Of a stretch of DNA of 36,948 nucleotides, positions 27,301 through 34,720 are shown in pieces. Positions within the stretch are counted from its first letter, which is position 1. Every line of letters starts with the position of its first letter. The stretch is from Acidobacteriaceae bacterium. GTDB lineage: Bacteria; Acidobacteriota; Terriglobia; Terriglobales; Acidobacteriaceae. The stretch is taken from assembly GCA_003164255.1 (NCBI GenBank), contig PLST01000461.1, positions 4,139-41,086 of the forward strand, read 5' to 3'. The position numbers and the translations under genes are program-made. The notes beneath the pieces are model-generated. The model was not told the origin of the DNA. It saw nothing but the letters and a program-made list of their open reading frames with translations, and did no database searches.

Positions 27301-27656
27301 CGCGGCAATGCGGCAAAACAGAGCAGGCGCAATCGCTCCTGAAGGAGGCCGGAGTCACGACACCATCGTCTGAAAACCTTCCGTGGATAATCCAAGCTGA
27401 TGAGGCACTCGGCACTGGGGATATTGCGCAGCTTAAAGCGGAGCTCAGCGGAACCATTCCCTCGGCGGAACGTCTGACCGAGATCGGCACCTACAGCAGC
27501 CGCCGCTGGTACGCGATCGGCTTCGACCAAGCCACACTTGGCAACGTTGCTCAGGCTGAGACATCATTCCGGAATGCATTTCTGCTTCCTGATTCTTTTA
27601 TGTCACACCACCTCGCCCGCGCGGGGTTGGCCTCGCTGCAGTCAAGCGGCCGTTGA
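24393..27656 (+). CDS. Secreted DUF5107 (mutarotase-like fold) protein with C-terminal TPR repeats
   Basis: This 1087-residue protein starts at TTG 24393, with AGAGGT five bases upstream. That start gives a long signal peptide (KSLASRAVRLGKSTVTSMLL, cleavage near VHAQ); the frame is open upstream to 24249 without a sensible N-terminus. Residues of about 40-370 match DUF5107, a beta-rich fold related to galactose mutarotases (LENEYLKCTILPDLGGHIYT, AAFGLEFNFPVSHNW, HRYYWWDNAAVQVWDDSRID). From about residue 480 to the end come many TPR-like helix pairs (AAETAFEIAY, AALDFFKTAVDADPENGLAQ). No catalytic residues can be assigned, since the family is poorly characterised. It could bind or epimerise a sugar and organise partners through TPRs. 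It follows a broken alpha-galactosidase gene, so it may once have been in that operon. Confidence 0.82.
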   Translation: MANQYKSLASRAVRLGKSTVTSMLLGIIFVPLENVVHAQARAFMGSITLPTYQEGPPDPNPPFDAYAPEGSNYPYTMRTNLTGAKVEHTWRAVILENEYLKCTILPDLGGHIYTCVDKISGKPMFYENPTIKKAKIGHRGAWAAFGLEFNFPVSHNWVSLSPVDFAYATNTDGSASVTVGNIDRPYGMQWTVELVLRPKSALLEEHVILYNRSDVRHRYYWWDNAAVQVWDDSRIDYAMKFVASHGFTDVYPWPNLRPGGRDFRFIANQLDGPVSYFAHGSHETFMGIWNPKTDTGTAQYSKYEDLPARKIWSWGVDADGLAWRTALSDNQSAYVEVQAGLFRNQETYSFLDPGQTISFTDYWMPVRGTGGISRANEAGVVKLDVQDAQLTARLNVNAPIAAAEISLVEGSRVLWREKSNLDPAKTWTKTIGLQDSTSAVTFELRNRDGHSLLRQTEGEYDMDPTSSIKPGPQAAYVMPGPEQRSEDDWLQLGTDQELNGEVVRAMTTYETALNKYPRGFSLEVAAGRLATALQRYAEAVPWLEDAQSRGTANSVVAYYLGIAEEGLGNPRAAETAFEIAYRQSSMRAAAGIKLGELKAREGRLQAALDFFKTAVDADPENGLAQEQLEAVTRASGAAADADKDAHRALRKSPTSDFLKEELGITDVGHLAADPYRVLRVAAQYMDLGLYQKAFNVLTPNYKPVPEDEIEPGSVLPQDHALVMYYAAYCRMKLGESRRHDWEDASKLSTSLVFPSTETDRIVLEAALDENQADASAHYLLGTLLFSKGLFDDGMKQWGDAKAIAPNKSVVDADLGNAWLLIKHDMVRAKQAFIEGSTSDPGNADIYIGLDQAMSLTSSPAAERATMLSRYPHADSPQSTMPVNLVYQLALTRAEAGQYDSAFALFKDRFFAREEGGISSDQVLFEVELMRAEADAASGNCEPAEAFLIKEASSPETTKASRTLFKMAGIARQCGKTEQAQSLLKEAGVTTPSSENLPWIIQADEALGTGDIAQLKAELSGTIPSAERLTEIGTYSSRRWYAIGFDQATLGNVAQAETSFRNAFLLPDSFMSHHLARAGLASLQSSGR

Positions 27657-27972
27657 CCGTGAGTTGCTGAATACTGACCAGCGCGCCATGCTTTCGACTA
27701 TTTATGGATCAGTAGAAGCGCTTCTAATCTGGTACGGGGTCATGCCCGGGAAAGTTGAGCGCCCGGATGAAGAGTCTTCGAGCGGTCCGCTCATTTCAAT
27801 CGACCTCGACAGAATTCAATCTCGCCAGTTGTATCCAGGCTTTCCCGGTTCAAGCCGCGGGGGAACTGTCTTCGGAGGAACTTGTCTGCCGGAACCGGAT
27901 ATTTCGCGACCTATTCCCACTTAAGCAAACGGATAAACCAGTCATCACAGGTTCACGGGAGGCAGGCCTAAA
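27657..27972. other. Convergent intergenic region
   Basis: This is the space between the DUF5107 gene and the convergent nagB-like gene. A reading frame from ATG 27688 to 27924 (78 residues) lacks a Shine-Dalgarno and any familiar motif, so I do not call it. A small palindrome GAGCGG-T-CCGCTC lies at 27780-27792. No convincing terminator is visible. Confidence 0.4.
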
Positions 27973-28782
27973 TCAGCCCGGAAGCGCGGACCAGTCGAGT
28001 TCAGAGGCCGACTCCTGATCGAGGTAGACCGTGACATCGGGATGGGTACGGAGAATCGAAGCTGGGCATTTGGTTGAGATTGTTTCCTCGAGCGTTCGCC
28101 GCATGATCGGGGCTTTACGGCTTCCTGGGACAGAGACGATAAGCTTCGGGACGCGAAGGATCGCCGGGATGGTAACGCTGATCGCGCACTCGGGAACCTC
28201 CTCTCTGTTCTTGAACCAACCTTCCGCTACTTGCTGTGCCCGGCAGGCCGTGTCCAACCTGATAACTCTCACGTCCTGCGGATCTTTGAAGTCGGCAACG
28301 GCGGGGTCCATGAACGCAAGGTGCCCGTTTTCGCCGATGCCCAGCAGACAGAGTTTCGGACTGGCTGCCTCAAGCTTCTCAGCATAGAGTCGGCAGAATT
28401 TATCCAGATCCTGCGTCGTGCCATCCACTTCGTTAAACGCCAACAAACCGACTTTCTGAATGAGGTTTTCTCTGAGGTAACGACGGAAGGAGGCTGCGTG
28501 CTCGATCGGCAATCCTACGTATTCGTCCAGGTGGAAGCCTTGCACCCGATCCCAGGGAATGCCTTCTATGCGGGTGAGAGCTTCGAGAGTGTCTAGCTGT
28601 GAAACGCCCGTGGCAAAAATCACTCCAAACGATTCCAAACTGGCGCCCAGTTGTTTCATGGCCTCGGCCGCTGCAAGTGCCGCCGCAGCCCCCAGCGATT
28701 CTCGGCTAGGGTGCACCTCGACCGATAGGTTCTCAATCCGAAAACGTCTCACTTTTGCATCGACTGCGATCATATTTCTCAT
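27973..28782 (-). CDS. nagB: Glucosamine-6-phosphate deaminase/isomerase-like protein
   Basis: This 269-residue cytoplasmic protein of the NagB/6-phosphogluconolactonase superfamily would turn glucosamine-6-phosphate into fructose-6-phosphate and ammonia. FATGVSQ is the phosphate loop, and FHLDEYVG holds Asp86/Glu87 matching the Asp72 region of E. coli NagB. GIGENGHLAFMDP holds His154, matching His143. Two differences stand out: the general base Asp141 of E. coli aligns with Asn152, and Glu148 with Asp159. The ENGHLAF version occurs in a subfamily also annotated as NagB, so it may be functional but different, or act on another amino sugar. The start ATG 28782 has a weak Shine-Dalgarno; ATG three codons on is an alternative. 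Its promoter shares an operator element with the receptor promoter at 30376. Confidence 0.8.
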   Translation of the reverse strand: MRNMIAVDAKVRRFRIENLSVEVHPSRESLGAAAALAAAEAMKQLGASLESFGVIFATGVSQLDTLEALTRIEGIPWDRVQGFHLDEYVGLPIEHAASFRRYLRENLIQKVGLLAFNEVDGTTQDLDKFCRLYAEKLEAASPKLCLLGIGENGHLAFMDPAVADFKDPQDVRVIRLDTACRAQQVAEGWFKNREEVPECAISVTIPAILRVPKLIVSVPGSRKAPIMRRTLEETISTKCPASILRTHPDVTVYLDQESASELDWSALPG

Positions 28783-28879
28783 CGAGGGATGTACGGACTC
28801 CGCTCTTTACATGAAACGTGTTGCCTGTTCATCGTCTGGCTTGAGACTGAAATCGCGCCTTCGTGGAACAGGTATTGCA

Positions 28880-28921
28880 ACCTTAGCGAGTCCTGATCAT
28901 CATGTCAAGAAAATTTGCACA
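28880..28921 (-). promoter_or_regulatory. Promoter and LacI-type operator of the nagB-like gene
   Basis: On the minus strand: operator-like TGTGCAAATTTTCT (28921-28908), whose last T is the first T of TTGACA (28908-28903), then 17 bp and TAAGGT (28885-28880), about 100 bp before the ATG. The receptor promoter at 30376 has the same arrangement with TGTGAAAGTTTACT, and 17 of 20 bases including TTGACAT are identical. An adjacent TGTG-AAA-CACA palindrome lies just upstream (from about 28926 on the plus strand). The rest of the 28783-29120 gap shows no gene. Confidence 0.55.
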
Positions 28922-29120
28922 CATTTGTGAAACACATTGCGTCGAACGGATGAGTTTCGTGGTCAAACGGCTAAGCAGCCAGATTCGAGCAATGAATCGA
29001 GAGGAGGCCTTGTGATCGAGGCAGGATTCTGCCTGAAGCTGCGCGAGCCCCCCCGAGAGCTCTTGTTGGCCCCGCGATGAATTTCCCTTGTGGTTTCAGA
29101 AAGGCCGCCTGGTTATGGGC

Positions 29121-30191
29121 CTAGTCGCTTTGCGGTCCGTTCTCAAGGGCCAAATTGCCGGTAACTGCGATCGGCTGGCATGACTCTCGTTTGATCAATT
29201 CGGTTGGGACCGAGATTTCCCGGGACTCCAGTCCGGGCTTGGCAATGCGGCTTAGGATCAGCTCGGCCATTCGCATGCCTAAATGCTCTGGAAATTCGCG
29301 GATGGTGGTCAGACCTGGATAGAGCCACTCACCTACGGTGTCGTCGCAGCCGGCCACGCTGATGTCATCGGGAATCCTCAAACCGCAATCCCGGAGCCCC
29401 TTATATACTCCATGTGCCGTTGCATCATTGCCGGCAAAAATCGCAGTTATACGCTCACCACGGGCCATCAGGGATTTAGTTGCGATGTATCCGACTTCGG
29501 CGTCGTCCTCGGAATTCACACTAAGGTAACGAGAAGGTAGACCTGCATCTTCCATTGCCTGTCCATAGCCGGCAAAGCATCGCGCAAACCATGGAAGATG
29601 GGTATTTCCGACGAACCATATGTCCCGATGGCCAAGGCCGAGAAGATGGCGGGTCATATCGCTGGCCCCACGCGTTTCGTCGGAGTAAACCAGGTCTCCT
29701 TTGGACACAGACCCGAGGTTGAAGATGTTATTGCCGAGTGCGACATAGGGCAAACTCTCGTGCTCGAGCAGCTCGATGAGACTCCCCGAGTTCGTGCCGG
29801 CAACCATGACGGCGCGAATCGCATCGCGGCGTTCAAGGATTTTGGGAAGGTGAAGCCGGTCCCAGTGCGAATTGAGAGAGTAGTTGAAAGAAAGGAAAAC
29901 GATGTCCCAACCTTGCGCGGCGCAATAGCCTTCGGCGCCGCTCAGGATGCTGGAATGGAAGGGATGGAGCATGACTCGATTGCTGAGAAGAAAGGCCAGC
30001 GCCCTGGCCTTGTTGCGCTGCAGCAGATCGAGATCGAACTTCGCAGCCGCATCAAGAACCGCCATTTGAATGGCTGGATCGACACGGTTGTTTCCGTTCA
30101 GAACCCTCGACACCGTCGCAATACTGACCTTGGCCTCTGCCGCGATCTGTTTGAGGCCGACCCTACTTCCCTGTGAAGGTGACTTTTTCAT
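29121..30191 (-). CDS. LacI-family transcriptional regulator
   Basis: This 356-residue repressor/activator of the LacI/GalR family has an N-terminal helix-turn-helix at about residues 12-35 (VGLKQIAAEAKVSIATVSRV), followed by LNGNNRVDPAI and a hinge region. The periplasmic-binding-like effector domain follows: VSKGDLVYSDETRGASDMTR, RDIWFVGNT, IFAGNDATAHGVYKGLRD, ISVAGCDDTVGEWLYPGLTT and IREFPEHLGMRMAELIL. All family landmarks are present and the length is normal. It sits between the nagB-like gene (same strand, downstream) and a TonB receptor (divergent), and related operator-like sites lie in front of all three. The effector is unknown; an amino sugar or its phosphate is the simplest guess from the neighbours. 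Confidence 0.92.
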   Translation of the reverse strand: MKKSPSQGSRVGLKQIAAEAKVSIATVSRVLNGNNRVDPAIQMAVLDAAAKFDLDLLQRNKARALAFLLSNRVMLHPFHSSILSGAEGYCAAQGWDIVFLSFNYSLNSHWDRLHLPKILERRDAIRAVMVAGTNSGSLIELLEHESLPYVALGNNIFNLGSVSKGDLVYSDETRGASDMTRHLLGLGHRDIWFVGNTHLPWFARCFAGYGQAMEDAGLPSRYLSVNSEDDAEVGYIATKSLMARGERITAIFAGNDATAHGVYKGLRDCGLRIPDDISVAGCDDTVGEWLYPGLTTIREFPEHLGMRMAELILSRIAKPGLESREISVPTELIKRESCQPIAVTGNLALENGPQSD

Positions 30192-30213
30192 GCAGAATCC
30201 GGTAAAACGGGAT

Positions 30214-30251
30214 TGAGAAACTTTTCACGCAAGCGATACTAATAGACTATA
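30214..30251 (-). promoter_or_regulatory. LacI gene leader: -10 element and operator-like palindrome
   Basis: A good -10 (TATAGT, 30251-30246 on the minus strand) is followed, between the expected transcription start and the lacI ATG, by TGAGAAACTTTTCA (30214-30227). That is an imperfect palindrome with five of seven base pairs. It shares TG-x-GAAA-x-TTT-x-C with the site at the receptor promoter. The position suggests autorepression. The -35 is poor. Confidence 0.45.
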
Positions 30252-30333
30252 CCGCATCCGCTGCGATTCAAAACAGCCGAATTAAGATCTCAAATTGTCA
30301 AATTCTCTTCGTGAATAGAGCCGAAGGCGGCTG

Positions 30334-30348
30334 GAGATAGGATATCTC
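30334..30348. promoter_or_regulatory. Perfect palindrome GAGATA-GGA-TATCTC
   Basis: Six-bp arms with a three-base centre, 41 bp upstream of the receptor -35. It is unlike the LacI-type sites and could bind a second regulator. No binding protein can be named. Confidence 0.35.
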
Positions 30349-30375
30349 TGCTAATTCTGTCAATTTTCTCAATAA

Positions 30376-30418
30376 TGTGAAAGTTTACTTGACATCGTGA
30401 ATTGCGCCGCCCTATGGT
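30376..30418 (+). promoter_or_regulatory. Promoter and LacI-type operator of the third TonB receptor
   Basis: Operator-like TGTGAAAGTTTACT (30376-30389) runs into TTGACA (30389-30394), followed by 18 bp and TATGGT (30413-30418). Eleven of fourteen operator bases match the general LacI/GalR consensus TGTAAACGTTTACA. The nagB-like promoter has the same overlap of operator and -35. Transcription would start near 30425, leaving a leader of about 140 nt that contains a strong hairpin. Confidence 0.6.
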
Positions 30419-30499
30419 GTTTTGAACATCACCGCTCCTCAGTCTCTCGCGTTGCAGGTCATCGCGTTCTCGCTTGAAATCGAGGAGCAGGCAGCCTCA

Positions 30500-30520
30500 G
30501 GCCCCGAGGGATTCGGGGCC
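30500..30520 (+). other. Hairpin in the receptor mRNA leader
   Basis: GGCCCCGA (30500-30507), loop GGGAT and TCGGGGCC (30513-30520) form a perfect 8-bp GC-rich stem 45 nt before the receptor ATG. No T-run follows, so it is not a plain terminator. It may stabilise the message or act in post-transcriptional control. Confidence 0.45.
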
Positions 30521-30565
30521 ATGCAACTTTTGGAGTGAATTGACGCAGGTCAAGGAAAGGTTTCC

Positions 30566-33500
30566 ATGAGAATCAACATCTTCAAAGGGGCGTTGCTGAG
30601 TTGTGCGGCTCTGGCTCTTTCGTTGAGTGGGGCGGCGGCAGTGGCACAGACAATCACTGGTTCGCTTCGTGGAACGGTAACCGACCCGAGCGGTGCTGTG
30701 GTTTCCGGGGCTCGGGTCATGATCACCAACCTGGGGACTGGCGTAGCTAAGCAGATAGTCACAGACGCAAGCGGGTTGTATAACGTCGATTTCCTCGAAC
30801 TCGGCGATTACGCGGTAACGGCAACGGCTTCCGGCTTCGAAACCACCTCGATGGGGCCCATCGCGCTGCGGATCGACCAGATTGCGGTTGCCGATGTGAA
30901 ACTGCAGGTGGGAACGGCGACGACGACGGTTACCGTTTCGGCTGCTGCTGCCAATCTGTTGAACGCCGAGAACTCCACGACCAGCACCTCGATCACATCG
31001 ACCACCCTGGAAAACATGCCTCTCAATGCGCAGAACGTCCAGATCGCGACCTTGTTTGTGCCGGGAGCTTACAACCCAAATGCGACAGCGATGAGCGGAG
31101 CCATGGGGACGGAGCGCGATGCCTACCAGGGGTATAGCGAGCCGGCGGATGCGCAGCCCTCATTCAATGGCAATCGGCAACAGACGAACAGTTACATCCT
31201 TGACGGTGTCGATATAAACGAAACCTTGAACAACGCTGTCGGCTACAATCCTTCTCCGTACTCTATACAGGAAGTGCACGTTATCACCGGAAACGCGGAC
31301 GCCGAGTTTGGCAACGTGAACGGCGCCGAAGTCCTCATGGTAACGAAGAGTGGAACCAACCAGTTCCACGGCAGTGGCTTTGAATATCACGAGAACAGTG
31401 GGCTCACCGCAAATACCTGGGCCAACGAGCATTCACTTACGCCGGTCAGCAAAACGAGCTTCAATCAGAATCAATTCGGCGCAGCGGCGGGCGGGCCCAT
31501 TTTCAGGAACAAGCTGTTCTTCTTCGGCAACTACATTGGCTTGCGCTACAGCGTTCCTCCCAGTCAAAAAATCGAGAGCGTTCCCACCGCAGCCGAACGC
31601 GGTTTTGCGCCGACGGCATCCTGTCCAGCGGGCAATGCCGACCTTTCGCAAGTGCTGACGATCGAGGGCATTCAACTCTACAACACCTCATCGGGAACAA
31701 ACACCCAAACCCCTTACCTGAACAACTGCATACCGATTGTCAACCCGGTAGCAAAATTCCTTTTCACCACCCAAAGTGAAAAGCTCCTGCCTCTACCAAA
31801 CGCAACGCCCGCGCCTAACTCGGTTTCGAGCGGCAACTATATAGGCTACCAGTCCAGCATTATGCACAATGACCAAGGCGATCTTCGCATCGATTACACC
31901 CTCAACGCGAAGGACACGCTGATGGGCAAATACAGCTATGGCGACGCATGGGACACCCAGAGCAAGGTCCCCATAGAGGTGCTGTTTCCTTACGGGAACG
32001 ATTACCCGTTCACCAACGTCGCCATCGCATGGTTTCACATTGTTTCTCCCACGATCGTCAATAACGCGCGTGCTGGCTTCACCCGGAACGTCCTCAATCA
32101 GGGCGCGTTCACCGATCCGTCCGGGCAGTTTGGAACACATGGCGATACCACACTCGGCATTCCTCTTGCGAACCAGTCCATAGCGGGTTTCACCTTCATG
32201 TCAATTCAGAATTCGGATGTTAACTCCTTCGGAACGCAGATCCTCGGAGCATTCAATGTGGACAACAACTTTGACTACAACGACACCCTCACGTGGGAGC
32301 ACGGAAATCACATCTTCAAATTCGGCGCCGAGTTCCTTCGCTACCAGCAGGACTTCTTCGCGCCGGGCAATCAGGGAGGCCTGCTGGGCCAGTTCAGCTA
32401 CAGTGGTGCCTATACCGGCCCCGGTAATTATGGATTCGCCGACTTTATTATCGACGAGGCGTCGAGCGCGAACATTGCCGGCGCAGCAGGTCCATTCGGA
32501 CAGAGGCAATGGCGCGACGCGGCCTATATCCAGGACGACTGGAAGATCCTGCCCAATCTGACCCTGAATCTGGGCGTGCGGTACGCTTACGACCAGCCCA
32601 TTTATGAAGTCAACAACAAGATGGTGGGAGTGAATCTGCCCCTGCATATCAGGCGCCAGTATCCAAGCCGGTCCAGTCGATGCTGAACTACGCAGGGCAG
32701 TTCAATTCAGCCACGAACAAGGCCAATAGCAGGTCGCTTTACAATCCTTATTATCTGAATATCATGCCTAGATTCGGCTTCGCGTATCGTGTCAATCCGC
32801 AGTTGGTTGTGCGCGGAGGCTACGGAGTGACGGACGAAATGGAGTCCACAGGCACGGGCTGCGCATGACGCAAAACCCACCATTCCAGCCATCCTTTGCG
32901 CAAAACGCCGCAGCACCCAGCACAACAGCGGGGGGGAACCTGGTTCCCGGTGGAGGCTGGCTTTCAAACCACGGCCGGCAACAATCAGAACGTAAATGGA
33001 TCAGGCTACGACACCTGGGATCCGAACATGCGTCCTGCCGTGATCCAGCAATTCAACCTGACCGGGCAGTACCAGATCGACAGTCACACCACGGTTCAGG
33101 CGGGTTATGTAGGCAACATTGGCCAGCATCTGGCGGTACCCATTTGGATCAACCAATATAGCGAACTCCCACCCAGTACTTGCGATGTCAATTTCATGTT
33201 GGCCATCGAGCCGTACTATACGCTTGTGGGCCCGGGCGGCGACGTCATTGAGACGGCCTCCAGGGCGATTACAAACTATCATTCGTTGCAGGCTACTCTG
33301 CAGCGCCACCAGACAAAAGGCCTGGAACTCCTGGTGAACTACACGCTTGCCAAGAACCTGACGAACAACGTCGGGTATTATGGCGTCGATGGTTTCGGCG
33401 TCGATGATTCTTTCTGGCAGAACATAAACAATCCGCGAGGAGACTACGGGCCCTCAAGCTTCGATGTAAGGCAAATGGTAAGTGCAAGTGCGGTGTATGG

Positions 33501-34107
33501 CCTGCCGTTCGGCCGCGGAAAACTCTTCGGTTCACGCTGGAGCCCCATCGTGGACGAAGCGTTCGGTGGATGGCAATGGTCTATGACAGCCCGTCTCAAT
33601 ACGGGACTGCCAATGTCGGTGACTCAGAGCCCCGGCAACAATTGTTCAAACATAAACTGCCCTGGACTCGCGGACTATATCTCACATGCTAACCGGTATG
33701 CGCCACTTGAGATTCGCGGCCGGGGCACCGTCGGGGGTGTATTCCACTGGTTCGGCACAGACCCGTCGGCAGTTCCTTGTACCAGTCACTACGATCCTGC
33801 GTCGGGCACAGGGACCGCGCCGACCGGGGGCTGCGCTTACGGCCGTGCTTTGGGTTTCGGGGATGCTGGCGTTGGTACACTGCGCGGACCGGGATTCCAG
33901 GACTACGACTTCTCGCTCTCCAAGGCCTTCCAGATCGTCGAAAGTCAAACCTTGAAAGCCCGAATTGACGCTTTCAACGCACTCAACATCGCGAGTTACG
34001 GGAATCCAACAACCCGTATCGGAGGCAATGCGGCCAGCTTCGGTGTGATCGGCGGAACAATATCCGCACCGCGGCAACTCCAGTTGTCGCTGGTCTACCA
34101 GTTCTAA
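30566..34107 (+). pseudogene. TonB-dependent receptor, Oar-type, interrupted by three frameshifts
   Basis: The start at ATG 30566 follows AAGGAAAGG and has a signal peptide (MRINIFKGALLSCAALALSL, cleavage near AVAQ). A carboxypeptidase-regulatory domain (GTVTDPSGAVVSGARVMITN), plug (LDGVDINE, VTKSGTNQFHGSGFEYHE) and barrel follow to the end at LQLSLVYQF. The frame is lost three times within 300 bp. At the C4 run 32639-32642 one base is missing: GVNLPL should continue as AYQAPVSKPVQS in the next frame. At the G3 run 32856-32858 one base is missing (TGTG, then LRMTQNPPFQ). At or just after the G7 run 32930-32936 one base is extra (TTAGG, then FPVEAGFQTTAGNN). Corrected, the protein would have about 1180 residues. 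All lesions are at homopolymers, so an assembly error is as likely as true decay. Context suggests amino-sugar glycan uptake. Confidence 0.85.
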
Positions 34108-34164
34108 CCGCAGCCTTAGAGCATGTTTTCAACTTTGACGTCTCAACCGGTAAGGCTCCTGGGG

Positions 34165-34181
34165 CCCGGCTTAAAGCCGGG
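34165..34181 (+). terminator. Hairpin after the third receptor
   Basis: CCCGGC (34165-34170) and GCCGGG (34176-34181) with loop TTAAA, 58 bp beyond the receptor stop; TT/AA can extend the stem. There is no T-run. It is a probable transcription end or a dispersed intergenic repeat. Confidence 0.45.
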
Positions 34182-34720
34182 TTCCACCTTAAGCAGCCCC
34201 AACGAGACCAAGAGGAGACACGAAAACAAGCCAGGAAAACGCAAAAAGTGCATGGGCTAAGATGGCTAGCGAGCGCCTTGGAGTGCGGTAGTCTCACGGT
34301 CCGAGTTTCTTAGAATAGGTTGCAAAGGCGATCGATGAACTGGATGGCGGGAGATGTCGCATAGGTTCTGTCTTCCACCTCGATCATTCGCGTCGCGGAA
34401 TGACAGGTGAATCTGAAGGAAACCTTAGACAGAAGGGTTCTGGTTAACAGGAACCGTCAATCACCGCCGGAGCTGACATTTTGAGGTTCATCGCAATGAT
34501 CGTCAATGGCCTGCCGCGCTTCGAAACCTGTCATGACGAGAGGCTGAAAATTGTATTCAACTGGAATGACGCGGAGAAAAGAACGGTGCTGTTTTGTTTG
34601 GCAACGTGCGCCCATGATGGGATTGTCTCCGGACGATGTCCATTTTTTCCGATGGGAATCGGGCTCGCATTGATTTCTTTGGCTCACAAATCCGTGAATC
34701 GCTCCGACGAAAGCAGGGAC
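34182..34720. other. Long intergenic region between receptor and histidine kinase genes
   Basis: No gene is recognised. A plus-strand frame from about 34481 to 34741 (86 residues) has no family resemblance, no Shine-Dalgarno and overlaps the end of the kinase gene. An imperfect 20-bp palindrome at 34436-34455 (GGTTC, tg, GTTAAC, ag, GAACC; eight of ten pairs) looks like an operator or repeat without an obvious target gene. Confidence 0.4.

Noticed and set aside
27688..27924. 78-residue frame after the DUF5107 gene
   Set aside because: No Shine-Dalgarno, no recognisable motif, and it lies in a convergent gap.
28801..28830. A further LacI-type site near TGAAACGTG in the nagB-like leader
   Set aside because: The symmetry fails outside the AAACG core, and it matches the three other sites poorly.
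29598..30176. 192-residue plus-strand frame opposite the LacI gene
   Set aside because: Antisense shadow of a complete LacI-family gene.
32680..32868. Separate short gene between the two large receptor frames
   Set aside because: Its translation continues the receptor barrel (PRFGFAYRVNPQLVVRGGYG), so it is a frameshifted segment of that gene.
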